NCBI RefSeq assembly: GCF_004353505.1
Contig: NZ_SMNQ01000016.1
Span: forward strand, 1 to 64,000
Direction of reading: 5' to 3'
Origin: Streptomyces sp. WAC05374
GTDB lineage: Bacteria; Actinomycetota; Actinomycetes; Streptomycetales; Streptomycetaceae
DNA: 64,000 nt
A model generated the notes under the pieces. The model had not been told where the DNA came from. It did no database searches and was given only the letters and a program-made list of their open reading frames with translations. Both the position numbers and the translations under genes were made by a program. Below are positions 52,275 through 61,250 of this stretch, in pieces (position 1 is the first letter of the stretch; each line of letters starts with the position of its first letter).

Positions 52275-54134
52275 TCAGTCGTCTTCGTTGTCGCCGAAGT
52301 CGGGGCGGACGCCGCGGGCGGCCATGACCTCGTCGTTGGAGGTGCCGGCGGCGACCATCGGCCAGACCATGGCGTCCTCGTGGACGATGAAGTCGATGAC
52401 GACCGGGCGGTCGTTGATGGCGTTGGCCTCGGCGATGACCTTGTCCAGGTCCTCGGGGCGCTCGCAGCGCATCGCGACGCAGCCCATGGCCTCGGACAGC
52501 TTGACGAAGTCCGGGACGCGGGTGCCGGCGCTGGGCTGCTTGCCGTCCGCCTCGGGGCCGGAGTGCAGCACGGTGTTGGAGTAGCGCTGGTTGTAGAAGA
52601 GGGTCTGCCACTGGCGGACCATCCCGAGGGCGCCGTTGTTGATGATCGCGACCTTGATCGGGATGTTGTTGAGCGCGCAGGTGACCAGTTCCTGATTGGT
52701 CATCTGGAAGCAGCCGTCGCCGTCGATGGCCCAGACCGTGCGGTCCGGCATCCCGGCCTTGGCGCCCATGGCGGCCGGAACGGCGTACCCCATGGTTCCG
52801 GCACCGCCGGAGTTGAGCCAGGTGGCGGGCTTCTCGTAGTCGATGAAGTGGGCGGCCCACATCTGGTGCTGGCCGACACCGGCCGCGTAGATGGTGCCCT
52901 CGGGGGCGAGCTGCCCGATGCGCTGGATGACCTGCTGCGGCGCCAGGCTGCCGTCCTCCGGCTGGTCGTAGCCGAGGGGGTAGGTGTCGCGCCAGCGGCT
53001 GAGGTCCTTCCACCAGGCGCTGTAGTCGCCGGTGTTGCCCTCGGTGTGCTCGGCCTGGACGGCCTGGACCAGGTCGGCGATGACCTCGCGGGCGTCACCG
53101 ACGATCGGCACGTCGGCGGCGCGGTTCTTGCCGATCTCGGCCGGGTCGATGTCCGCGTGGACGATCTTGGCGAAGGGTGCGAAGCTGTCCAGCTTGCCGG
53201 TGACGCGGTCGTCGAAGCGGGCGCCGAGGGCGACGATCAGGTCGGCCTTCTGCAGGGCGGTGACGGCGGTGACGGCGCCGTGCATGCCGGGCATGCCGAC
53301 GTGCAGCGGGTGGCTGTCGGGGAAGGCGCCCAGGGCCATCAGGGTGGTGGTGACCGGGGCCTGGGTCAGCTCGGCCAGAACCCTCAGCTCGGCGGTGGCG
53401 CCGGCCTTCAGGACGCCGCCGCCGACGTACAGGACGGGGCGCTTGGCCTGCGTGATCAGCTTGGCGGCCTCGCGGATCTGCTTGGCGTGCGGCTTGGTGA
53501 CCGGGCGGTAGCCGGGCAGGTCGAGCTGCGGCGGCCAACTGAAGGTCGTCCTGGCCTGGAGGGCGTCCTTGGAGATGTCGACCAGGACCGGGCCGGGGCG
53601 GCCGCTGGAGGCGATGTGGAAGGCCTCGGCGATCGTCTTGGGGATGTCCTCGGCCTTGGTGACCAGGAAGTTGTGCTTGGTGATCGGCATGGTGATGCCG
53701 CAGATGTCCGCCTCCTGGAAGGCGTCCGTGCCGATCGCCTTGGAGGCGACCTGGCCGGTGATCGCGACCAGCGGGACGGAGTCCATGTGCGCGTCGGCGA
53801 TCGGCGTGACCAGATTGGTGGCACCCGGGCCGGAGGTGGCCATGCAGACGCCGACCTTGCCGGTGGCCTGGGCGTAGCCGGTCGCCGCGTGGCCGGCGCC
53901 CTGCTCGTGGCGGACGAGGACGTGACGGACCTTGGTGGAGTCCATCATCGGGTCGTACGCGGGGAGGATGGCGCCGCCGGGGATGCCGAAGACCGTCTCG
54001 GCGCCCACTTCCTCGAGAGAACGGATGAGGGACTGCGCACCCGTGACGTGCTCAACGGTGGCGGAGGACTGTCCGCCGGTACGGGCCCGCGGCTGCGGAT
54101 GGTGGGCCCCGGTGGCCTGCTCGGTCATCGGCAT
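52275..54134 (-). CDS. ilvB: Acetolactate synthase large subunit
   Basis: 619 residues from ATG 54134; an ATG two codons later (54128) has better spacing from GAGAAG and may be the real start. ThDP-dependent condensation of pyruvate with pyruvate or 2-oxobutyrate. Motifs: VFGIPGGAILPAYDPM, VRHEQGAGHAATGYAQATG with the catalytic Glu, GPGATNLVTPIADAHMDSVP, FAD-binding middle region, and ThDP motif GDGCFQMTNQELVTCALNNI. N-terminal ~25 residues (TEQATGAHHPQPRARTGGQ) are a disordered extension. The mRNA leader carries a branched-chain leader peptide and terminator, so expression is attenuated by charged Ile/Leu/Val tRNA. Confidence 0.96.
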   Translation of the reverse strand: MPMTEQATGAHHPQPRARTGGQSSATVEHVTGAQSLIRSLEEVGAETVFGIPGGAILPAYDPMMDSTKVRHVLVRHEQGAGHAATGYAQATGKVGVCMATSGPGATNLVTPIADAHMDSVPLVAITGQVASKAIGTDAFQEADICGITMPITKHNFLVTKAEDIPKTIAEAFHIASSGRPGPVLVDISKDALQARTTFSWPPQLDLPGYRPVTKPHAKQIREAAKLITQAKRPVLYVGGGVLKAGATAELRVLAELTQAPVTTTLMALGAFPDSHPLHVGMPGMHGAVTAVTALQKADLIVALGARFDDRVTGKLDSFAPFAKIVHADIDPAEIGKNRAADVPIVGDAREVIADLVQAVQAEHTEGNTGDYSAWWKDLSRWRDTYPLGYDQPEDGSLAPQQVIQRIGQLAPEGTIYAAGVGQHQMWAAHFIDYEKPATWLNSGGAGTMGYAVPAAMGAKAGMPDRTVWAIDGDGCFQMTNQELVTCALNNIPIKVAIINNGALGMVRQWQTLFYNQRYSNTVLHSGPEADGKQPSAGTRVPDFVKLSEAMGCVAMRCERPEDLDKVIAEANAINDRPVVIDFIVHEDAMVWPMVAAGTSNDEVMAARGVRPDFGDNEDD

Positions 54135-54202
54135 TCTCTTCTCGAAGCTGAGGGTTTTCGCGTGGTTTAGCTGTTTTGGCGGGGTGCCAGTGCAACAAAA
54201 AA

Positions 54203-54230
54203 CCCCTCGTGCCGTGAGGCAAGCGAGGGG
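54203..54230 (-). terminator. Attenuator terminator of the ilvBNC leader
   Basis: On the minus strand CCCCTCG (54230-54224) pairs with CGAGGGG (54209-54203), with further partial pairing in the loop (GCCTCA, GGCAC), followed by TTTTTTGTTG. It lies between the leader peptide (54273-54314) and ilvB. Confidence 0.85.
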
Positions 54231-54272
54231 AGCGCGCCGGTGTGGGTCTGCACGGCCGTGATCGGGCCGTGC

Positions 54273-54314
54273 TCAGCCGACGCGCTTTCCAAGTACGAGA
54301 ATTCGGGTGCGCAT
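54273..54314 (-). CDS. ilvB leader peptide MRTRILVLGKRVG
   Basis: ATG 54314 to TGA 54275-54273 encodes 13 residues with consecutive Ile, Leu, Val, Leu codons (ATT CTC GTA CTT), including two relatively uncommon codons for this GC content (ATT, GTA). The peptide is the same as, or very close to, known Streptomyces ilvB leaders. Stalling at these codons on low branched-chain tRNA charging would disrupt the terminator at 54203-54230. Upstream sequence carries GTGGAGGGTC (about 9 bp) as ribosome-binding site. Confidence 0.85.
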   Translation of the reverse strand: MRTRILVLGKRVG

Positions 54315-54347
54315 GGCATTGACCCTCCACCCGGCGCACTGTCAGTG

Positions 54348-57300
54348 TCAAGTGGGTGGGACGCGAGTCTCATTATGTGAGCGAAGCGGGTGGGGTGAGC
54401 GCATCCCCGGGAGGGTGCTCGGCAGGCCGTTCGGGAGGCTGCCGGGCAGGGCGTCGGGGAGGACTCCGGGCAAGGTGTCGGGGACGGCACGGGTGGCGGA
54501 GAGGGTGTCGGGGACGGCGCCCGTGAGCGTGCCCGGCAGGGAGCCTCCGGTGAGGGCCGGGAGGGCGACCCCGCCGGGGACGGGGAATTCCTCCCTGACG
54601 AGGGCGCGGCGCAGCCGGTACTCGTCCAGGGGGCCCGAGAAGGCCATTCCCTGTCCATGGGTGCATCCCATCGCGCGTAGCGCCAGGACCTGCTCCGGTA
54701 CGTCGACCCCGTCGGCGACGGACTGCATGCCGAGGTCGTTGGCGATGCGGAGCAGCCCACTGGTGATCTTGTGCAGCCGGGCCGATTCGACGACACCCTC
54801 GACCAGGCCCCTGTCCAGTTTCAGTATGTCCACAGGGAGCCGCCTGAGCGCGTTGATCGCGGCGTATCCGCTGCCGAATCCGTCGAGCGCGATCCGTACG
54901 CCGAGCCTGCGCAGGGTGGCCAGGCGCCGCTCCAGCTCGTCGAAGGAGATCCTCGGGTCACTGTCGGAGAGCTCGATGATCAGGGACCCGGAGGGCAGCT
55001 CGTACTTGGTGAGCAGGGCCTCGACGGTGCCGAGGGGCATGGACCGGTCGACCAGCTTGCGGGCCGGGAAGCGGACCGAGACGGGCGCGTGGTGGCCGAG
55101 CCCGGCGCGCTCGGCGGCCTGCTCGACGGCCTCTTCGAGGAGGCGGCTGCCGACCTCGGCGGCCCGCTCGGCGTCCTCGGCGACACGGAGGTATTCGGCC
55201 GGGGTGAACAGGATGCCCTGGGCGGAGCGCCAGCGGGCCTGGGCGGCGACGGCGGCGATCCGCCCGGTGGCCAGGTCGACCACCGGCTGGTGCAGGAGGA
55301 CGAACTCCCCGTCCTGGGCCGCGGTGCGCATCCGGGTGGCCAGTTCCGTACGGCGTACGACGTCGGCCTGCATCTGGGGCGCGTACAGCTCCACCCGGTT
55401 CTTGCCGCCGGCCTTGGCCCGGTACATGGCCAGGTCGGCGTTGCGCAGGAGGTCGCCGGCGCTGATGCCGGCCTCGGCGAAGGCCACGCCGATGGACGCG
55501 GCGACCCGTACCTCCTGGCCCTCGACGCGGTACGGCTGGGAGAGCGTGAGCCGCAGCCGGTCGGCGATCTCCTGGACCCGCTGCTCGCGGGCGGACTGGT
55601 CGCGGCTGCCGTCGCCGAGGATGAGGGCGGCGAACTCGTCGCCGCCGAGGCGGGCGGCGGTGTCCCCGGCCCGTACCGAGTCCTGGAGCCGGCGGGCGGC
55701 CTGGATGAGCAGTTCGTCGCCCGCCTGGTGGCCCAGCCGGTCGTTGACGCCCTTGAAGCCGTCCAGGTCGATGAAGAGCACGGCGGTGCCCGCGTCGCCC
55801 GCGCGGCGCCCGCTGAGCGCCTGGCGGACGCGCCGGGTGAACAGGGCGCGGTTGGGCAGGTCGGTGAGCGGGTCGTGCTCCGCGTTGTGCTGGAGCTGCG
55901 CCTGGAGGCGGACCCGCTCGGTGACGTCCCGGCTGTTGAAGATCAGGCCGCCCTGGTGGCGGTTGACCGTGGACTCGACGTTGAGCCACTCGCCGGTGCC
56001 GGACTTGAAGCGGCATTCGATGCGGGTGGTGGGCTCCTGCGACGGAGGGGCGGCCAGGAACCGCCGTACCTCGTGGACGACGCCCCCGAGATCGTCGGGA
56101 TGGATCAGGGAGGCGAGTTCGGAGCCGATGAGCTCGTCGGCCTCCCGGCCGTACACACCGGACGCGGCCGGGCTGACGTAGCGCAGCACCCCGTCGGGGG
56201 CGGCGATCATGATGACATCGCTCGAGCCCTGCACCAGGGACCGGAAGTGGTTCTCCTTCTGGGCCAGTTCGTGCGTGAGGGCGATGTTGTCGAGCAGCAT
56301 GATCCCCTGGCGTACGACCAGGGCGAGCACGACCGTGCATCCGGTGAAGACGACGACGCGGTCCACCGTGCGGTCCTCGATGACGTTGTAGAGAATGCCG
56401 AGCGTGCAGACCGCGGCCGCCAGATAGGGCGTGAGGGCGGTGAGCGACCCGGCGATGGGTCGGGTGGGCTGACGGGACCCGCGCGGCGGAGCGGGAGCGT
56501 CGGTGGTGCGGTTGGCGCCCCAGGGGGCGTAGGCCAGCAGCAGCGAGCCGGCGAACCAGCCCGCGTCCAGGAGCTGGCCGGAGCTGTAGTGCTCGCGCAG
56601 CAGCGGCGAGGTGAACAGCGCGTCGCACAGGACGGTCAGGGCCAGCGCGGCGATCGCCGTGTGCACGGCGGACTTGTTGGCCTGGGAGCGCCGGAAGTGC
56701 AGGGCGAGCACCATGCTCACCAGCACGATGTCCAGGAGCGGGTACGCGAGCGACAGGGCCGCCCGCGCGACGCTCTCGCCCTCGAAGCGGGCGGTGTGGG
56801 CGAGGGCGAGGCTCCAGGACAGGGTGAGCAGCGAGCCGCCGATCAGCCAGGAGTCCAGCGCCAGGCAGATCCATCCGGCCCGGGTGACCGGCCGCTTGGC
56901 GAGCACCAGCAGCCCGACGATGGCGGGCGGCGCGAAGAGCAGGAAGAACAGGTCGGCGAGGGACGGCTGGGGCACGTCACGGTCGAGGACGACCTCGTAC
57001 CAGCCCCAGACGGCGTTCCCGCCGGCCGCCATCGCGGAGGAGAACGCGAACAGCAGCCAGGCGGGGCGGAAGCGGCTGCCACGCGTGCGTGCGTACAGGA
57101 AGCAGGAGACGGCGGCGGCCAGCGCGGCGGCGCTGAGCCCGAAGTCGCCCATGATCAGGGCCATCTGCTCGGAGCCCCAGCCGACGGCGGCCCCGGTCGC
57201 ATAGGCTCCGCACAGCACGGCGAGGAGGAGCTGGCACACCACGGTGCCGGACCCGCCCGTGCCGCCGCCGGTGGCACCGCCGGTGCCGCCGGGGACGGAC

Positions 57301-57605
57301 GGCCGCTCGATGAGCACCCCCGGGGCGCTCACCGGACCGTCCCCTTCCGTGACGCGGCCCGGTGCTGCGGCCGGGGCGCCGGGGATCGCCGCACCGGCGG
57401 CCGGGGCGCCGCCCACGCCGGTGACGGCGCCGCCGGCCCGGCCGGCAGTGTCCGTGGCGGCCTCGGCCGGGCCGGCGACGGCGGCTGCGGCTCCGGTGGT
57501 CGGGACGCGGTCGCGGGTCGCAGTCGGCTGCCCCGTCGCGTCGGTTCGCTTGCCCATCGACCGTGCATCGCCCGTCGCCCCCCTCGGATTCTGATCGGCA
57601 ATCAC
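54348..57605 (-). CDS. cdgF: Membrane-bound PAS-GGDEF-EAL protein, active-looking cyclase with degenerate EAL
   Basis: About 1085 residues from GTG 57605 (AGGGGAG upstream; start uncertain). A Gly/Pro/Ala-rich N-terminus precedes roughly eight membrane segments (residues ~120-435), a PAS domain (~450-565), GGDEF (~572-740) and an EAL-type domain (~760-1010). The cyclase site GGDEF (654-658) and I-site RAGD (645-648) are intact. The phosphodiesterase motif is not: EAL reads AAQ in RIAAVAAQARW, the DDFG motif reads LDGFG, and VAEGVE reads VADGVD. So it probably makes, and does not hydrolyse, cyclic di-GMP, or senses it. A C-terminal tail repeats LP-x-x-LPG. Position next to ilvB matches S. coelicolor SCO5511 (CdgF), from memory. 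Confidence 0.82.
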   Translation of the reverse strand: MIADQNPRGATGDARSMGKRTDATGQPTATRDRVPTTGAAAAVAGPAEAATDTAGRAGGAVTGVGGAPAAGAAIPGAPAAAPGRVTEGDGPVSAPGVLIERPSVPGGTGGATGGGTGGSGTVVCQLLLAVLCGAYATGAAVGWGSEQMALIMGDFGLSAAALAAAVSCFLYARTRGSRFRPAWLLFAFSSAMAAGGNAVWGWYEVVLDRDVPQPSLADLFFLLFAPPAIVGLLVLAKRPVTRAGWICLALDSWLIGGSLLTLSWSLALAHTARFEGESVARAALSLAYPLLDIVLVSMVLALHFRRSQANKSAVHTAIAALALTVLCDALFTSPLLREHYSSGQLLDAGWFAGSLLLAYAPWGANRTTDAPAPPRGSRQPTRPIAGSLTALTPYLAAAVCTLGILYNVIEDRTVDRVVVFTGCTVVLALVVRQGIMLLDNIALTHELAQKENHFRSLVQGSSDVIMIAAPDGVLRYVSPAASGVYGREADELIGSELASLIHPDDLGGVVHEVRRFLAAPPSQEPTTRIECRFKSGTGEWLNVESTVNRHQGGLIFNSRDVTERVRLQAQLQHNAEHDPLTDLPNRALFTRRVRQALSGRRAGDAGTAVLFIDLDGFKGVNDRLGHQAGDELLIQAARRLQDSVRAGDTAARLGGDEFAALILGDGSRDQSAREQRVQEIADRLRLTLSQPYRVEGQEVRVAASIGVAFAEAGISAGDLLRNADLAMYRAKAGGKNRVELYAPQMQADVVRRTELATRMRTAAQDGEFVLLHQPVVDLATGRIAAVAAQARWRSAQGILFTPAEYLRVAEDAERAAEVGSRLLEEAVEQAAERAGLGHHAPVSVRFPARKLVDRSMPLGTVEALLTKYELPSGSLIIELSDSDPRISFDELERRLATLRRLGVRIALDGFGSGYAAINALRRLPVDILKLDRGLVEGVVESARLHKITSGLLRIANDLGMQSVADGVDVPEQVLALRAMGCTHGQGMAFSGPLDEYRLRRALVREEFPVPGGVALPALTGGSLPGTLTGAVPDTLSATRAVPDTLPGVLPDALPGSLPNGLPSTLPGMRSPHPLRSHNETRVPPT

Positions 57606-57755
57606 GTCGCTCCCCTGCGCCGCTCCGTGCTCGACGCGGCCCCCAGATCGGGACGATACACCAGGATCGTCACTCAGGGACAGGGGTGCTCTACGCTCCG
57701 TGACGATCATCAGTGTTATGGGCACGGAGGGCGGCCAGATCGCTGCGGAGCGTGT

Positions 57756-58706
57756 TCAGCCGGTGGTGAGGACGATGTTCCGCAACGGCGTGCGCTCGGC
57801 GAATCGGGTGAGTTGTGCGGCGACGAGACGCTTCGCGCGGGGCATGAAGGCCGATGTGCGGCCGCCGGCGTGGGGGCTGATCAGGACACCTGGAGCGTGC
57901 CACAGCGGGTGCCCCTGGGGCAGCGGTTCGGGGTCGGTGACGTCGAGCGCGGCCCTGATCCGGCCGCTCCGGGTCTCCTCCAGGAGCGCCTTGGTGTCGA
58001 CGACGGGGCCGCGCGCGACGTTCACCAGGAGGGCCCCGTCCTTCATCCTCGCCAGGAAGGCGGCGTCGGCGAGGTGCTGGGTGTCGGGCGTCAGCGGCGT
58101 GGACAGAATCACCACGTCCGCGTGCGGGAGGAGGGCGGGCAGGTCGGCGAGCGCCTGCACCGGACCGCGCTCAGTGGTGCGCGCGGAGCGCGCGACGCGC
58201 GCCACCCGCGCGCACTCAAAGGGCGCGAGCCGGTCTTCTATCGCCGCGCCGACCGATCCGTACCCCACGATGAGCACGGACTTGTCGGCGAGCGCCGGGT
58301 AGAAGTCGGCCCGCCACTCCTCGCGGTCCTGCCCCCGGACGAAGTCGGGGATGCCGCGCAGGGAGGCGAGGACCAGCGCGATGGTCAGCTCGGCCGTGCT
58401 GGCCTCGTGGACGCCCCTGGCGTTGCACAGGGTCACGCCGGGCGGCAGGACGCCGAGCCCGGGGGTCACGTGGTCGATGCCGGCCGACAGCGTCTGGACG
58501 ACCCGCACGGAGGTCATGGCGGCCAGCGGGCGCACCGAGATCTCGCTGCTCTTCATGTAGGGGACGACGTAGAAGACGCAGTCGGCGGGGTCGGCCGGGA
58601 AGTCGGGGCCGCCGTCCCAGAAGCGGTAGGTGAAGCCGGACTCGGCGGGCGAGGGGAGCCCGTCCACCTCGTCGGCCGGAATGGGGAGCCACACGTCAGC
58701 AGTCAT
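57756..58706 (-). CDS. D-isomer 2-hydroxyacid dehydrogenase family protein
   Basis: 316 residues from ATG 58706. NAD-binding motif VLIVGYGSVGAAIEDRL, catalytic Arg in LVNVARGPVVDT, Glu in ALDVTDPEPLP and His in LISPHAGGRTSAF. N-terminal part (WLPIPADEVDGLPSPAESG) fits glyoxylate/hydroxypyruvate-type reductases. Substrate not determinable. Divergent from the aldo/keto reductase gene (47 bp between starts), so the two may share regulation. Confidence 0.88.
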   Translation of the reverse strand: MTADVWLPIPADEVDGLPSPAESGFTYRFWDGGPDFPADPADCVFYVVPYMKSSEISVRPLAAMTSVRVVQTLSAGIDHVTPGLGVLPPGVTLCNARGVHEASTAELTIALVLASLRGIPDFVRGQDREEWRADFYPALADKSVLIVGYGSVGAAIEDRLAPFECARVARVARSARTTERGPVQALADLPALLPHADVVILSTPLTPDTQHLADAAFLARMKDGALLVNVARGPVVDTKALLEETRSGRIRAALDVTDPEPLPQGHPLWHAPGVLISPHAGGRTSAFMPRAKRLVAAQLTRFAERTPLRNIVLTTG

Positions 58707-58753
58707 GGTCAGGAGGTTAGTTTGGGGAGCGGCACGAGGAGGGGTACGGGGAG

Positions 58754-59776
58754 TTGGAGCGCAGGACGATCGGGGCGACGGCGCTCGAAGTAGGGGCTGT
58801 GGGACTCGGCTGCATGCCGATGAGCTGGGCCTACAGCGCGTCGCAACAGCGCGGTGACCGCTCCGTGCGCACCGTGCACGCCGCGCTCGACGCCGGGGTG
58901 ACGCTGCTGGACACGGCCGACATGTACGGACCGTTCACCAATGAGCTGCTGCTGGGCCGGGTGCTCAAGGAGCGGCGGGCGGACGCGTTCGTGTCGACGA
59001 AGTGCGGGCTGCTCGTCGGGGAGCAGCACATCGTGGCCAATGGGCGGCCCGGTTATGTGCGGCGGGCGTGCGACGCCTCGCTGCGGCGGCTCCAGACCGA
59101 TGTCATCGACCTGTACCAGCTCCACCGCGCCGATCCCGAGGTGCCCGTCGAGGAGACGTGGGGCGCGATGGCGGAGCTGGTGACGGCGGGCAAGGTGCGG
59201 GCGCTGGGCCTGTGCGCGATGGCCGTACGGTCCCCGCGCCGGATCGCGGCGGGGGCGGTCCGGGCGGATCTGTACGAGGGAACGATTCGGCAGCTCGAGC
59301 GGGTGCAGCAGGTGTTCCCGGTGAGCGCGGTGCAGGCCGAGCTGTCGGTGTGGTCCCGGGAGGCGCTGCCGCGGCTGCTGCCGTGGTGCGAGTCGCGGGG
59401 CGTGGGGTTCCTGGCGGCGATGCCGCTCGGCAACGGCTTCCTGACCGGGACGCTGACGCCGGGCGGCGGGTTCGAGCCGCAGGACCTGCGGGCCCGGCAC
59501 CCCCGGTTCACGGCCGAGATGATGGCCGCGAACCAGCCGATCGTGGTGGGGCTGCGGCGGGTCGCGGAGCGGCACGGCGGGCAGACGGCCGGGGTGACAC
59601 CGGCACAGGTGGCGCTGGCGTGGGTACTGGGGCGGGGCCGGCACGTCGTACCGGTGCCGGGGACCAAGCACGAGCGGTGGGCGGTGGAGAACGCGCGGGC
59701 GGCCCGGCTGTCGCTGACGGACGAGGACCTGGCGGAGATCGCCGCGCTGCCGCCGGCCAGGGGGTCGTGGGACTGA
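58754..59776 (+). CDS. Aldo/keto reductase
   Basis: 340 residues from TTG 58754 with GGAGGGG 8-9 bp upstream, an unusual start codon but the only one in front of the conserved N-terminus MERRTIGATALEVGAVGLGC. The AKR tetrad is visible: Asp in LDTADMYGPF (with the Tyr), Lys in FVSTKCGLL and His in YQLHRADPEV. C-terminal VPVPGTKHERWAVENARAA is the NADPH-binding block. Member of the AKR13-like group. Substrate unknown; possible detoxification of aldehydes. Confidence 0.9.
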   Translation: MERRTIGATALEVGAVGLGCMPMSWAYSASQQRGDRSVRTVHAALDAGVTLLDTADMYGPFTNELLLGRVLKERRADAFVSTKCGLLVGEQHIVANGRPGYVRRACDASLRRLQTDVIDLYQLHRADPEVPVEETWGAMAELVTAGKVRALGLCAMAVRSPRRIAAGAVRADLYEGTIRQLERVQQVFPVSAVQAELSVWSREALPRLLPWCESRGVGFLAAMPLGNGFLTGTLTPGGGFEPQDLRARHPRFTAEMMAANQPIVVGLRRVAERHGGQTAGVTPAQVALAWVLGRGRHVVPVPGTKHERWAVENARAARLSLTDEDLAEIAALPPARGSWD

Positions 59777-59885
59777 TCCACGCCGCCCGGCCGGGATCTT
59801 CGGCGGGACACGGGAACCTGATCGGCGTGGGCGGTGTATCAAGAGTGAACAGGGAGCTCGCACCGCCGTTGAAGGGATCGGAACT

Positions 59886-61043
59886 GTGCAACGTCCTGCT
59901 GTGACGGCCGTGTTGGCCGCCGCCCTGGTGCTGGCGGCCGGATGCTCGCCGGACGGGGGCGGCCCCGCCCCGGACGGCCCGAGCGCCGCCTCTCCGCCTG
60001 CCACGTCCGCGTCGCCCACGGGCTCGCCCTCGCCGTCCGCGCCGCCCGCGAAGGGGGCGGTGACGGTGGTGTCCACGCTCGCCGAGGGCCTGCCGTCCCC
60101 GTGGGGGCTGGCCGCCCTGCCCGACGGCGACCTGCTGGTCTCCTCGCGCGACGAGGGGACGATCACCCGGATCGACGGGGAGAGCGGCGCGAAGACCGTG
60201 ATCGGCTCGGTGCCGGGGGTGGCGCCGGCCGGCGAGGGCGGCCTGATGGGCCTGGCGCTCTCGCCGTCGTACGCCTCGGACCACCTGGTGTACGCCTACT
60301 TCACCACCGAGTCGGACAACCGCGTCGCCCGCATGCTGTACGACGAGAGGAGACCGGCCGGCCAGCAGCTCGGGGCTCCCGACACGGTCCTGCGGGGCAT
60401 CCCCAAGGGCACGGTCCACAACGGCGGGCGGATCGCCTTCGGCCCGGACAAGATGCTGTACGCGGCCACCGGCGAGACGGGTGAGACCGGTCTGGCGCAG
60501 GACAAGGAGTCGCTGGGCGGGAAGATCCTGCGGATGACGCCGGACGGGCAGCCGGCGCCCGGCAATCCCTTCGCCGGCTCGGTCGTCTACTCGTACGGGC
60601 ACCGCAACGTTCAGGGACTCGCCTGGGACGCGGACAAGCGGCTGTGGGCCGCCGAGTTCGGCCAGAACACCTGGGACGAGCTGAACCTGGTCGAGCCCGG
60701 CAAGAACTACGGCTGGCCGGAGGTGGAGGGCAAGGGCGGCAGGGCCGGCTTCGTCGACCCGGTCGCCCAGTGGAGGACCGCCGATGCCTCCCCCAGCGGC
60801 ATCGCCGTCGCGGAGGGCTCGGTCTGGATGGCCGGGCTGCGGGGTGAGCGGCTGTGGCGCGTCCCCCTGGCGGGGGCGGAACCTTCGGCGGACCCCCAGG
60901 CGTTCCTCGAAGGGCGGTACGGCCGGCTGCGCACGGTCGTGGCGGCGGGCGGGAACAAGCTCTGGCTGGTGACCAGCGAGACGGACGGGCGGGGCACACC
61001 GGAAGCGGGCGACGACAAGATCCTCCGGCTGGAGGTGAAGTGA
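59886..61043 (+). CDS. Lipoprotein PQQ-dependent sugar dehydrogenase
   Basis: 385 residues from GTG 59886 (AAGGGA 9-14 bp upstream). Lipoprotein signal with LAAGC (Cys20), Pro/Ser-rich linker to ~60, then a glucose/sorbosone dehydrogenase beta-propeller: LPSPWGLAALPDGDLLVSSR, GEGGLMGLALSPSYASDHLVY, VHNGGRIAFGPDKMLYAATGE, YSYGHRNVQGLAWD, and EPGKNYGWPEVEGKGG. Predicted to oxidise aldoses outside the membrane using PQQ and Ca. No pqq biosynthesis genes in the window, so cofactor supply is unknown; it may be an apo or orphan enzyme. Confidence 0.9.
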   Translation: MQRPAVTAVLAAALVLAAGCSPDGGGPAPDGPSAASPPATSASPTGSPSPSAPPAKGAVTVVSTLAEGLPSPWGLAALPDGDLLVSSRDEGTITRIDGESGAKTVIGSVPGVAPAGEGGLMGLALSPSYASDHLVYAYFTTESDNRVARMLYDERRPAGQQLGAPDTVLRGIPKGTVHNGGRIAFGPDKMLYAATGETGETGLAQDKESLGGKILRMTPDGQPAPGNPFAGSVVYSYGHRNVQGLAWDADKRLWAAEFGQNTWDELNLVEPGKNYGWPEVEGKGGRAGFVDPVAQWRTADASPSGIAVAEGSVWMAGLRGERLWRVPLAGAEPSADPQAFLEGRYGRLRTVVAAGGNKLWLVTSETDGRGTPEAGDDKILRLEVK

Positions 61044-61056
61044 GGGGCGGAAGCCA

Positions 61057-61239
61057 GTGTTCAACCTGTTGGAGCAGCTCTTCGCGCCGGGGCGCAAGCA
61101 CACGCACGACGAGCGCCGGCGGCTGGAGCTGACCCGGGAGGACCTCGGCGACGCCGACCCGGCGCGGGGCCCCATAGACCTCGCCTCGGGCACGGTCACC
61201 GTCCGCGCCCCCCGCACCCCGGGCGCCCCCGCCGCCTGA
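61057..61239 (+). CDS. Small conserved protein (DUF6191-like)
   Basis: 60 residues from GTG 61057, 13 bp after the sugar-dehydrogenase stop, thus probably cotranscribed. It begins VFNLLEQLFAPGRKHTHDER, then RRLELTREDLGDADPARGPI and a Pro-rich tail. This short sequence recurs at the same place in other streptomycetes (from memory, DUF6191). Function unknown. Confidence 0.75.
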   Translation: MFNLLEQLFAPGRKHTHDERRRLELTREDLGDADPARGPIDLASGTVTVRAPRTPGAPAA

Positions 61240-61250
61240 CACCCGGCGGG

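Noticed and set aside
54771..58793. Long plus-strand open frame opposite the GGDEF/EAL and dehydrogenase genes
   Set aside because: Crosses two well-supported minus-strand genes and has no family motifs; high GC produces such shadows.
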